Shown here: positions 49,671-57,319 of the stretch, piece by piece | Numbering within the stretch: the first letter of the stretch is position 1 | Layout: every line of letters starts with the position of its first letter | DNA from: Plut-88900 sp965116945 | GTDB taxonomy: Bacteria > Chloroflexota > Dehalococcoidia > Plut-88900 | NCBI GenBank assembly: GCA_965116945.1 | Contig: OZ220734.1 | Location: 310,001 to 374,000, forward strand | Length of the DNA: 64,000 nucleotides | Direction: 5' to 3' | Notes under the pieces: model-generated | Databases searched by the model: none | Told to the model about the DNA's origin: nothing | What the model saw: the letters and a program-made list of their open reading frames with translations, nothing else | Position numbers and translations under genes: made by a program

Positions 49671-50864
49671 ATGGAGGGCGTGAAGGTCCTGGATTTGGGA
49701 GTCGGGATTCCGCCTGCGAATGCAACAAGACTGCTGGGTTGTTTCGGGGCGGAGGTTATCAAGGTGGAGCCACCGCAAGGGGACCCGTTGCGGATGTCTG
49801 GCCCGTTCCTCGGGGACATTCCCGATGCCGAGACGAGCGGGTTATTCCAGTACCTGAACGTCAATAAAAGAGGAATATCTCTAAACGTGGAGTCGGGGCG
49901 GGGGCGGAGGATACTGAATGACCTGATCTGTTGGGCAGACATACTGGTGGAGGGGCTGGGGGCAGGAAAGCTGGACGGCCTAGGTTTGACGTATGGGGAG
50001 ATGGAGAGTGTTAATCCAGCGCTGGTGGCTGTTTCCATTACGCCTTTCGGGCAGAGCGGACCGTACAGGGAGTATAGGAGTTACGAGATACAGCCCTACG
50101 CATTCGGAGGGCCGATGTATTTCACGGGAAATCCAGAGCGTGAACCTGTGAATGCCGCCAACAACGTGTCCGACCTGCACACAGGTCTGGCAGCAGCGTC
50201 GGCGGCAATGGTGGGGTTTCACAGGGCAGAAGTCACGGGAGAGGGAGACTATATCGACATATCGGCGGCGGAGGTACAGCTGGGGAATATCGACCGTAGG
50301 GCGGCGAAGCTGCTGGCATATTCTTACACGGGGGTGGTGGGAGACCGGAATCTGGACCACATGGGCATCGGGTCGGGGCCTTTTCCGTGTGCTGATGGGT
50401 ATGTCAATCTGCTCGGTGGAGAATTCGGGTTTGACCGGGTGTGCAGGCTTGTCGGGCGGGAAGACTTGATAGATGACCCGCGGTTCAACACGCCTGAAGG
50501 GAGACGGGACCCGGGGAATATCGAAGAGATCTCCGGTATTATCATTTCCTGGCTATACGGCAAGTCGAAACTAGAAGTCTGGGAGATGGCACAGCAAAGT
50601 CGGGTGCTATCAGGGGTGGTGAACACGACGGAGGACCTGCTCAACGACGACCATTTCTGGGAGCGGGGAATGTGGAGCAAGGTGAATCATCCCGTAGCGG
50701 GGGAGATGAACATGCCGGGCAAGTCATTGAAGATGTTCCGGACGCCATGGCAACTGAGGTCGGCAGCTCCGAGCCTGAGTCAGCATAATGCGGATGTATA
50801 TTGCGGGATGCTGGGATACAGTCGGGAAGAGCTATCAAAGCTGAGACAGACGGGAGTCGTTTAG
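49671..50864 (+). CDS. Class III CoA-transferase (CaiB/BaiF family)
   Basis: The 397-residue protein begins EGVKVLDLGVGIPPANATRL and CFGAEVIKVEPPQGDPLRM. It has GISLNVESGRGRRILNDLI and EGLGAGKLDGLGLTY. In the catalytic region, where the other two copies differ, it reads RSYEIQPYAFGGPMYFTG, with Glu where the family has Asp. The ATG at 49671 is chosen from the family N-terminus, and it lies about 80 nt after the extended -10. No clear Shine-Dalgarno is present. The next CoA-transferase starts 16 nt downstream. Confidence 0.88.
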   Translation: MEGVKVLDLGVGIPPANATRLLGCFGAEVIKVEPPQGDPLRMSGPFLGDIPDAETSGLFQYLNVNKRGISLNVESGRGRRILNDLICWADILVEGLGAGKLDGLGLTYGEMESVNPALVAVSITPFGQSGPYREYRSYEIQPYAFGGPMYFTGNPEREPVNAANNVSDLHTGLAAASAAMVGFHRAEVTGEGDYIDISAAEVQLGNIDRRAAKLLAYSYTGVVGDRNLDHMGIGSGPFPCADGYVNLLGGEFGFDRVCRLVGREDLIDDPRFNTPEGRRDPGNIEEISGIIISWLYGKSKLEVWEMAQQSRVLSGVVNTTEDLLNDDHFWERGMWSKVNHPVAGEMNMPGKSLKMFRTPWQLRSAAPSLSQHNADVYCGMLGYSREELSKLRQTGVV

Positions 50865-50880
50865 GTGTTGGAGAAGAGGA

Positions 50881-52182
50881 TTGGCTAGGTTACCTCTCGA
50901 AGGGATCAGGGTTCTGGAGATTACGGTGGTGTGGGCCGGGCCTCATGCGGGTCAGATACTGGCCGACTGGGGGGCGGACGTGATCCGGGTCGAATCGACG
51001 CAGTTCCTGGGAACAACGACTCGCACAGGGATGATGAAGCCGAGCAGAGAGTACTTGCAGGTGATGATGGAGATGGGATTCGGGTTTGCGGGGAAGTACC
51101 CAAAGGTCAGGGCGTGGGACAGGGGGGCGTTGTTCAACACTCACGCCCGGAACAAGAACGGCATGACCGTTGACGTGACCCGGGCGGAGGGGTTGGAAAT
51201 TTTTATGGACCTGGTGGAAAAGGCAGATGTGTTCATAGAGAACAACATGCCGGACACGATGAAGAAGCTGGGGCTAACCTATACTGAGCTCAAGAAGCGT
51301 AACCCAGGAATCATCATGGTGAGGATGCCGGCATTCGGGCTGGAGGGGAAGTACCACAAGTACAGGTCATGGGGACAGCACGTCGAGGGGGTGGCGGGTC
51401 ATAGCTGGCTGAAGGGGTACCGGGACACGGACATATCTCAGCGACCGGAGTCGAATCAGAGCGATGCGGGAGCGGCATACAGCGCGGTTATGGCGGTGGT
51501 GATGGCTATGAGACACCGCAGGCGCACGGGCGAGGGGCAACTCATAGAAATCCCTCTGTGCGAGAATTTTATTCCTTACCTCGCGGCGCCGATCATGGAC
51601 TACACGATGAACGGCAGGGTGCGGTCATCCCTGGGGAACGCGCATACCTCAATGGCGCCTCACGGGGTGTACAGATGCAAGGGAGATGACTCGTGGGTGG
51701 CGATATCCGTGGGGAGCGATGTGGAGTGGGAGGGGCTGTGTCGGGCGATGGGCGAGCCGGAGTGGGTGCAGAGCAGGAAATTCAGGACGGTGCTGGGGAG
51801 GTGGCAATACCAGGAAGAGATAGATGTGAAGCTGGGAGAGTGGACGGGAACACTAACCAGCTACGAGGTGATGGATAGACTGCAGGCTATGGGGGTGGCA
51901 GCGGCGCCCGTGCTCAATGAAGCAGAAGCGCACACAGACCCTCATATCAAGGCTCGGGGGTTCTTCGAGAGGGTGGATGATCCGGACCTCGGGGTGCATG
52001 ACCACGTCGGGTTCATGTGGAAGATGAAGAAAACGCCGAACGCTATACGGAAACCTCCGGCTCACCTGGGATATAGGAACGAATACGTGTACAGGGAGTT
52101 ATTGGGCTACGAGGATGAGCGGTTAAGGCGGCTGGAGGAGGATGGGCACATAGGGACGGAGCCCGCACCGCATATTCCGTAG
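50881..52182 (+). CDS. Class III CoA-transferase (CaiB/BaiF family), TTG start
   Basis: The 433-residue protein begins LPLEGIRVLEITVVWAGPHA and DWGADVIRVESTQF. It continues with GMTVDVTRAEGLEIFMDLVE and IENNMPDTMKKLGLTYTELK. The usual catalytic-Asp segment reads WGQHVEGVAGHSWLKGYRD, with Glu or Gln near the expected position. It is longer than the other two copies, with an insertion near residues 45-85. GGAGAAGAGGA precedes the TTG. It may form a complex with the upstream CoA-transferase, since some family members work as heterodimers. Confidence 0.88.
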   Translation: MARLPLEGIRVLEITVVWAGPHAGQILADWGADVIRVESTQFLGTTTRTGMMKPSREYLQVMMEMGFGFAGKYPKVRAWDRGALFNTHARNKNGMTVDVTRAEGLEIFMDLVEKADVFIENNMPDTMKKLGLTYTELKKRNPGIIMVRMPAFGLEGKYHKYRSWGQHVEGVAGHSWLKGYRDTDISQRPESNQSDAGAAYSAVMAVVMAMRHRRRTGEGQLIEIPLCENFIPYLAAPIMDYTMNGRVRSSLGNAHTSMAPHGVYRCKGDDSWVAISVGSDVEWEGLCRAMGEPEWVQSRKFRTVLGRWQYQEEIDVKLGEWTGTLTSYEVMDRLQAMGVAAAPVLNEAEAHTDPHIKARGFFERVDDPDLGVHDHVGFMWKMKKTPNAIRKPPAHLGYRNEYVYRELLGYEDERLRRLEEDGHIGTEPAPHIP

Positions 52183-52240
52183 CCGGCCGGGAAGCTTTAC
52201 GGAACTATAGAATTAGCATATCTGTCGTATGACTCAAGCC

Positions 52241-52290
52241 CACACTGCCCCCCGCTCATAATTCGAGTGCCTCAGCATGAGCGGCCCGGG
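52241..52290. repeat. REP-like palindromic element (diverged copy)
   Basis: CACTGCCCCCCGCTCATAAT and TTCGAGTGCCTCAGCATGAG, then CGGCCCGGG, correspond to the arms and loop of the 53-bp element. It lies between the CoA-transferase and thiolase-like genes. Confidence 0.5.
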
Positions 52291-52399
52291 TCACAGAAAG
52301 ACAGGTTATGCAGATGTTCCGGACCAGAGCGGGAGCAGTCATTTGCCTCAGCTCCGATTTGTGGAAACCTCACAGGAAATGGTTTAAGGTTGTAGCGCT

Positions 52400-53623
52400 T
52401 TGGGAGCCCTGACTGACAAGTACTGCATAGTGGGCGTGGGGGAGACCCCGCACATGCGCCCCTCGAACCGGACGACGTTGTCCATGGCCTGCGAGGCCGT
52501 GCGCAAAGCACTGGATGACGCGGGGCTGGAAGCTTCGGATATAGGCGGGGTGACGTCCTACCAGGGCTTTGATTCGTGCGCTTCGAAGGATGTCGGGTCA
52601 GCGCTGGGAATGAGGTTGGACTACTCGCTGGACATCATTGGCGGAGGGTCCAGCACGGAGGCGCTGGTAGCAAACGCCATTGGGTTAATCGAGGCGGGAT
52701 ACTGCCGGAACATGGTGATATTCAGGTCGATGAACGGGAGGTCGGGGCGGAGGCCGGGGGGCCAGGACCCCGGGGGGTCTGCGACAGTGCCTGCGATACG
52801 AGGCATAGGGGACTTCGACAAGACGTGGGGATTCACGACGCCTGCACAGCACCATTCGCTGACCTGCATGAGGTACATGCACGACTACGGTCTTACGTCC
52901 AGACACCTGGGAGAGGTGGCGGTGGCACACCGCAAGCATGCGAATTTGAATCCCAAGGCGGTCTTCTACGACAGGCCGCTTTCAATGGAGGACTACCTCA
53001 GGGGTAGGTGGATTTCCAAGCCATTCAGGCTATTCGACTGCTGCCTGGAGACCGACGTAGCTGCGGCGATCATAGTCGCGCCCCGGGAGTGGGCATACAA
53101 CCTGAAACAGCCGCCGGTGTTCATCATGGGAGGGACGGCTCGGGTGCAGGCGCCGGGTGCGGCTTTCCCGTGGGGGATGCCCAAGATCCACAAGGTGGGC
53201 GCAAATTATGGGAGGAACAGGCTGTTCGGGATGTCGGGGGTGAGGCACAAGGACATAGACTTCGTATCGGCGTACGATGCGTTCACGTTTACATCGCTGA
53301 TACTGCTGGAAGCCTTCGGGTTTGCGCCCGAGGGGGAGATAGGGGACTTCGTGGAAGGTGGGACGCTACAGATAGACAATGAGCTGCCATCGAATTTGTC
53401 GGGCGGGCACCTTTCGGAAGGGTATACACATGGGATTGCGATGGTTATCGAGAACGTGCGGCAGCTGAGGCATCGGGCGGACGACGTGTGTCCGGGGTGG
53501 AGGGAGGGACAACACTCCTATGACAGAAGCAAGGGGTGCAGGCAGCTTACGAAAGCGGAAATTGCGGCTTGCCTGGCCTGGTCGTTCGAGGGGCAAAGCA
53601 GCGCAATGATTCTCAGGAGGTAG
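52400..53623 (+). CDS. Thiolase-like protein, first of a tandem pair
   Basis: The 407-residue protein has the same plan as the gene at 45486: KYCIVGVGETPHMRPSNRTT, NMVIFRSMNGRSGRRPGGQD, LFDCCLETDVAAAIIVAPRE, DAFTFTSLILLEAFGF and SGGHLSEGYTHG. The nucleophile region reads IGGGSSTEALVANAIGLIEA with no Cys. Its start is a TTG at 52400, supported by exact correspondence with the paralogue's GTG start. The two copies are highly similar over their whole length. It contains a Cys-rich insertion near the C-terminus (VCPGWREGQHSYDRSKGCRQ). Confidence 0.85.
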   Translation: MGALTDKYCIVGVGETPHMRPSNRTTLSMACEAVRKALDDAGLEASDIGGVTSYQGFDSCASKDVGSALGMRLDYSLDIIGGGSSTEALVANAIGLIEAGYCRNMVIFRSMNGRSGRRPGGQDPGGSATVPAIRGIGDFDKTWGFTTPAQHHSLTCMRYMHDYGLTSRHLGEVAVAHRKHANLNPKAVFYDRPLSMEDYLRGRWISKPFRLFDCCLETDVAAAIIVAPREWAYNLKQPPVFIMGGTARVQAPGAAFPWGMPKIHKVGANYGRNRLFGMSGVRHKDIDFVSAYDAFTFTSLILLEAFGFAPEGEIGDFVEGGTLQIDNELPSNLSGGHLSEGYTHGIAMVIENVRQLRHRADDVCPGWREGQHSYDRSKGCRQLTKAEIAACLAWSFEGQSSAMILRR

Positions 53624-53630
53624 AGGGAGA

Positions 53631-54854
53631 GTGGGAGCACTAACTGACAAGTATTGCATAGTGGGTGTGGGAGAAACTCCCCACATGCGACCCTCCAACA
53701 GGACGACGCTCTCGATGGCATGTGAGGCGGTGAGGAATGCGATGACGGACTCGGGGCTGGACGCCTCTGAGATAAGCGGTATGACCTCGTACCAGTACGG
53801 GGACTCGTGCGATTCGGCGGCAGTGGCGTCGTCGCTCGGGATCCGGCTGGACTACGCGGTGGACATCATTGGTGGGGGCAACAGCACGGAGACGCTGGTG
53901 GCTCACGCTATCGGGCTGATTGAGGCTGGATATTGCCGGAACATGGTGATATTCCGGTCGATGAACGGGAGGTCGGGGCTGAGGTTCGGGGGTCAGGACC
54001 CGGACGGGCCAGCGCCTGTGACTAACGTGTCGAGCATTTCCGACATGTGGGATGCGTGGGGATTCACGACTCCCGCCCAGCACCACGGGCTGACCTGCAT
54101 GAGATACATGCGTGATTACGGGTTGACATCAAGGCACCTTGGGGAAGTAGCAGTGGCGCACCGTCGGCACGCAAACCTGAACCCGAAATCCATCTTCTAC
54201 GACCGACCCCTTTCGATGGACGATTACTTGAAGGGTCGGTGGGTGTCGAAGCCGTTCCGGCTGTTCGACTGCTGCCTGGAGACCGACGTGGCGGCAGCGA
54301 TCATAGTCGCGCCACGGGAGTGGGCGTACAACCTGAAGCAACCGCCAGTGTTCATCATGGGAGGCACGGCGCGAACGCAGACGCCCGACGCCTCCTACAG
54401 GTGGAACCGTGAAAAGATCCACTATGTCGGGGCAAACTACGGCCGGCAACGGCTGTTCGGAATGGCCGGTGTTACCAACGACGACATTGACTTCGTGTCC
54501 GCGTATGACGCGTTTACATTTACGTCGCTGATATTGCTGGAGGGGTACGGGTTCGCGCCCGAGGGAGAGATCGGGGACTTCGTGGAGGGTGGAACGCTGC
54601 AGATAGACGGTAAGCTGCCGTCTAATCTGTCGGGCGGGCATCTTTCGGAAGGATACACCCACGGCATAGCGATGGTGATAGAGAACGTGCGGCAACTGAG
54701 GCACAGGACGGATGACTCGTGTCCCGGGTGGCGGGAGGGGAAACACACTTACGATAGAGAAAAAGGCTGCCGCCAACTGAAGAAGGCGGAGATAGCCGCC
54801 TGCCTTGCGTGGGGCACGGAAACCGAGAGCAGCGCCATGATCATCAGGAGGTAG
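53631..54854 (+). CDS. Thiolase-like protein, second of a tandem pair
   Basis: The 407-residue protein is a close tandem duplicate of the preceding gene: the same length, the same N-terminus (GALTDKYCIVGVGETPHMRP) and the same NLKQPPVFIMGGTAR and FAPEGEIGDFVEGGTLQID blocks. Differences concentrate near residues 125-150 and 240-260. It also lacks the nucleophilic Cys. Start GTG at 53631 follows AGGTAGAGGGAGA. The DUF35 gene begins five bases after its stop. The two thiolase-like chains and DUF35 may form a mixed complex. Confidence 0.85.
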   Translation: MGALTDKYCIVGVGETPHMRPSNRTTLSMACEAVRNAMTDSGLDASEISGMTSYQYGDSCDSAAVASSLGIRLDYAVDIIGGGNSTETLVAHAIGLIEAGYCRNMVIFRSMNGRSGLRFGGQDPDGPAPVTNVSSISDMWDAWGFTTPAQHHGLTCMRYMRDYGLTSRHLGEVAVAHRRHANLNPKSIFYDRPLSMDDYLKGRWVSKPFRLFDCCLETDVAAAIIVAPREWAYNLKQPPVFIMGGTARTQTPDASYRWNREKIHYVGANYGRQRLFGMAGVTNDDIDFVSAYDAFTFTSLILLEGYGFAPEGEIGDFVEGGTLQIDGKLPSNLSGGHLSEGYTHGIAMVIENVRQLRHRTDDSCPGWREGKHTYDREKGCRQLKKAEIAACLAWGTETESSAMIIRR

Positions 54855-54859
54855 GCTCC

Positions 54860-55354
54860 ATGCCCGGACAAATCGACTATTCCCTGATCAACGTCAAGCC
54901 CGACCCCGACACGAAAGAGTGGTGGGACGCCACGAAGGATGACCGCCTGCTGGTAAGACAGTGCAACGATTGCAGCAAGAAGTTCTTCCCTCCGTTTCCG
55001 GCGTGCCCGGGGTGCACATCCATGAGTCTCGGGTGGTATGAGACCGAGGGCAAGGGCGTTATTTACAGCTACAACGTGGTGGTGCAGCCGATCCTGGCAC
55101 CATTCGTTCCGGCTGTGCCGTACATTACGGCGGTAATAGATCTGCCTGACTGCACGAACGATGACGGTTCTATCACCCGTATCGTGGGGGTGCTTGTGGA
55201 TGATGAGGACGCGGTGGCAATTGGAAATCCGGTGGAGGTGGTGTTCGAGAAGTCGGAGGATGCGGAGTACGTGATGCCACGCTGGAGGGTGACGGGGGTG
55301 GGGGAGAATGCGTGGAAGTTCACGGGCGAGGGCGGCGGGCCGGTAAGCAGCTAA
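54860..55354 (+). CDS. DUF35 OB-fold protein with zinc ribbon
   Basis: The 164-residue protein has an N-terminal helix (PDTKEWWDATKDDRLLVRQ), the zinc ribbon CNDC...CPGC (about 38-55), and the OB-fold from GKGVIYSYNVVVQPILAPFV. Compared with the gene at 45063 it has a longer C-terminal tail rich in Gly. The ATG at 54860 follows AGGAGGTAG. It is the expected partner of the two thiolase-like genes immediately upstream. Confidence 0.88.
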   Translation: MPGQIDYSLINVKPDPDTKEWWDATKDDRLLVRQCNDCSKKFFPPFPACPGCTSMSLGWYETEGKGVIYSYNVVVQPILAPFVPAVPYITAVIDLPDCTNDDGSITRIVGVLVDDEDAVAIGNPVEVVFEKSEDAEYVMPRWRVTGVGENAWKFTGEGGGPVSS

Positions 55355-55416
55355 ACTTCTACATTCCCACCGAAGTCGATTCCGAGACCTCCGTTCTTAG
55401 AATTCTGCCAGTAGAC

Positions 55417-55422
55417 TATAAT
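55417..55422 (+). promoter_or_regulatory. -10 box of selD
   Basis: A perfect TATAAT lies 37 nt before the selD ATG. The hexamer 17 nt upstream (TTCTTA) is a weak -35. Confidence 0.5.
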
Positions 55423-55459
55423 CTTTGCGCGGTCCGATGTATAAGTTCCCAGTAGGAAA

Positions 55460-56509
55460 ATGGCTACGGCTAAAGAGTTGCGGCTAACTGAATTGGCCCA
55501 CTGCGCAGGCTGAGCTTCCAAGTTCAGCCCCGAGGACCTGGTGCAGGTCCTGAAGAGCCTTCCGAGAGTCGATGATCCGAACCTTTTAGTGGGGTCGGGA
55601 TCGTCGGATGACAGCGCGGTCTACAAGCTGAGCGATTCGGTTGCGCTGGTGCAGAGCGTCGATTTCTTCCCGCCCATAGTGGACGACCCTTACTGGTTCG
55701 GGGCGATCGCAGCGGCCAATGCACTGAGCGACATATACGCGATGGGAGCTACGCCGCTTATTGGGCTCAATATCGTCTGCTTTCCTATTGGGCTGCCGAA
55801 AGAGGTGCTGGGCAAAATCCTAAAGGGCGGGGCGGACAAGATGACCGAGGCGGGGGCGATAATCGGCGGTGGGCATACGATTGATGATGCGGAGCCGAAA
55901 TACGGGGTGTCGGTAACGGGGCTCGTGAGGCCAGGGGAGCAGATCACGAACTCCGAGGCAAGGGCCGGAGACAAACTTGTCCTGACTAAGGCAATTGGTA
56001 CGGGTATCATCACGACAGCCTTGAAGGCGGGTAAGTCTGATGGGGAGACGGAAGAGCGGGTGGTGGGGCTAATGGCGGAGTTAAACAAGGGGGCTTCGGA
56101 GGCGATGGTCGGGGTTGGGGTGAATGCATGCACGGATATCACCGGTTTCGGGTTGTTGGGTCACCTGAGGGAGATGGTGGAAGGGAGCGGGGTTGGGGCC
56201 CAGGTGAGCGTGGGAGACGTACCCTTGATTCCTGGAGCCCGAGATCTAGCTGAGTCAGGGATTGCGCCCGGTGGCACACAGCGGAACCTGGCATCACTAA
56301 AGGACAGTGTCGTGTGGGAGGAGGAAGTGTCGGAGGTAATGAAGGTCCTTTTGGCAGATGCCCAGACTTCGGGAGGGTTGCTGATTTCAGTGGAAGAAGA
56401 GAGGGTTGAGAAGTTGATGGGGGCGCTTGTTGAGCATGGGGTGGTCGGGGCGAGGGTAATTGGGGAGGTAGTGGCAGAGCAGGCAGGGACAATTCACGTT
56501 GCCGGATAA
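55460..56509 (+). CDS. selD: Selenide, water dikinase SelD, itself containing selenocysteine (TGA at codon 18)
   Basis: Translation from the ATG at 55460 gives LRLTELAHCAG, then TGA (55511-55513), then ASKFSPEDLVQVLKSLPRVD in the same frame. In other SelD proteins this is the catalytic motif GC-A-K or GU-A-K, so TGA occupies the nucleophile position and Lys21 is the conserved lysine. Further motifs are SSDDSAVYKL, VDFFPPIVDDPYWFGAIAAA, GGGHTIDDAEPKYG and TDITGFGLLGHLREM. The 349-residue length is normal for SelD. A tag stop two codons upstream makes the ATG the only early start. It makes selenophosphate for Sec synthesis and so may autoregulate with selenium supply. Confidence 0.96.
55511..55550 (+). 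promoter_or_regulatory. UGA(Sec) codon and putative bacterial SECIS hairpin of selD
   Basis: After TGA at 55511-55513, a perfect GGACCT-GGTGC-AGGTCC hairpin occupies 55534-55550. Its apical loop is about 27-31 nt after the UGA, inside the known 16-37 nt window. The loop starts GGU, as in the E. coli fdhF SECIS. This supports SelB-dependent decoding. Confidence 0.85.
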
Positions 56510-56532
56510 ATCTCAGGAATCGGGTTGAGTAG

Positions 56533-56970
56533 ATGTTCAGGCTAAGCAGAGAGCATGCAGACGAGATGATCGCCCACGCAAAGACTGATGCACCCAATGA
56601 ATGCTGTGGGATGCTGGCGGGGTCGGGTGGGGAGGTGAAGCGGGTGTACCGGGTGCGAAATGCCGAGCCCAGCCCAGTGAAATACGTGATGGACCCGCAA
56701 GACCAATTTCGCATTTTCGAGGAGGTGGATGGGGAGGGGTGGGAGGTTCTCGGGTTCTACCACTCGCATACGTTCAGCGAGGCATATCCCTCACCGACGG
56801 ACGTCAGGCTCGCGACGTACGTGGAGGAGGCGTCGGGGGAGAAGCAGAGCCTATGGCCGGGGATGCTCTATTTCCTGGTGTCGTTGAGGGACCCGAATGC
56901 GCCGGAGGTACGTGGGTTTCACATTGAGGATGGAGAGATCCGGGAGGAGGAGGTTGTGATAGGGGGGTGA
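56533..56970 (+). CDS. JAMM/MPN-domain metallopeptidase (Mec+/CysO-cysteine-peptidase-like)
   Basis: The 145-residue protein has the complete JAMM motif. The catalytic Glu lies in NECCGMLAG near residue 23, followed by HSH and an Asp ten residues later (YHSHTFSEAYPSPTD, about 77-91). Bacterial JAMM proteins of this size cleave the C-terminal Cys adduct from sulfur-carrier proteins (as Mec does with CysO) or other ubiquitin-like proteins. No carrier protein gene is visible nearby. It begins 23 nt after selD, so a link with sulfur or selenium handling is possible. Confidence 0.87.
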   Translation: MFRLSREHADEMIAHAKTDAPNECCGMLAGSGGEVKRVYRVRNAEPSPVKYVMDPQDQFRIFEEVDGEGWEVLGFYHSHTFSEAYPSPTDVRLATYVEEASGEKQSLWPGMLYFLVSLRDPNAPEVRGFHIEDGEIREEEVVIGG

Positions 56971-57091
56971 GAGTGGAGTTGGGAATGCGTCGACCGAGAG
57001 TCAGCACTGGTGTTTGAGATTCCTCGCGGAGCCTCGGAAGGTCCTGAAAGGGTGCGAATTGCATAGGGCAGAGGCGACGGGGTGTAGAGAT

Positions 57092-57141
57092 GTGGGCCTC
57101 CCCCACTCATACTTCGAGAGCCTCAGCACCAGCGGCCCCAC
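57092..57141. repeat. REP-like palindromic element (diverged copy)
   Basis: GTGGGCCTCCCCCACTCATA and CAGCACCAGCGGCCCCAC are the arms, with CTTCGAGAGCCT between. It corresponds to the 53-bp elements at 6895 and 21066. Confidence 0.55.
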
Positions 57142-57214
57142 CGCCTTGGAACACTCTCCCACCCCAGGAACCCTCTCCCCAGGCCCTTCCCTTGGGGGCA
57201 TAGAAAAGAACAGG

Positions 57215-57248
57215 GACCCACACCGCTCCACAAGGACAGGCGTGGGTC
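57215..57248 (-). terminator. Possible terminator hairpin after cimA
   Basis: GACCCAC and GTGGGTC form a 7-bp stem with a large loop. On the minus strand it is followed by CCTGTTCTTTTC, which is T-rich. It lies about 70 nt beyond the cimA stop. Confidence 0.4.
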
Positions 57249-57277
57249 TCTAGTTCAATACTAAGGGGAAGGGATGG

Positions 57278-57299
57278 ATTCCGGCTCGGGGGCCGGAAT
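57278..57299. repeat. Small hairpin repeat (copy)
   Basis: It is identical over 22 bases to the hairpin at 45006-45027 (ATTCCGGC arms). It lies 21 nt beyond the cimA stop and could contribute to termination. Confidence 0.65.
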
Positions 57300-57319
57300 G
57301 ACCGGGGGGGTGGAAGGAG

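Larger units (their letters stand above)
56971..57319. other. Gene-free interval with several repeats
   Basis: No gene is recognised between the convergent JAMM and cimA genes. It holds a REP-like element (57092-57141), a hairpin (57215-57248) and the small hairpin repeat (57278-57299). Confidence 0.6.
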
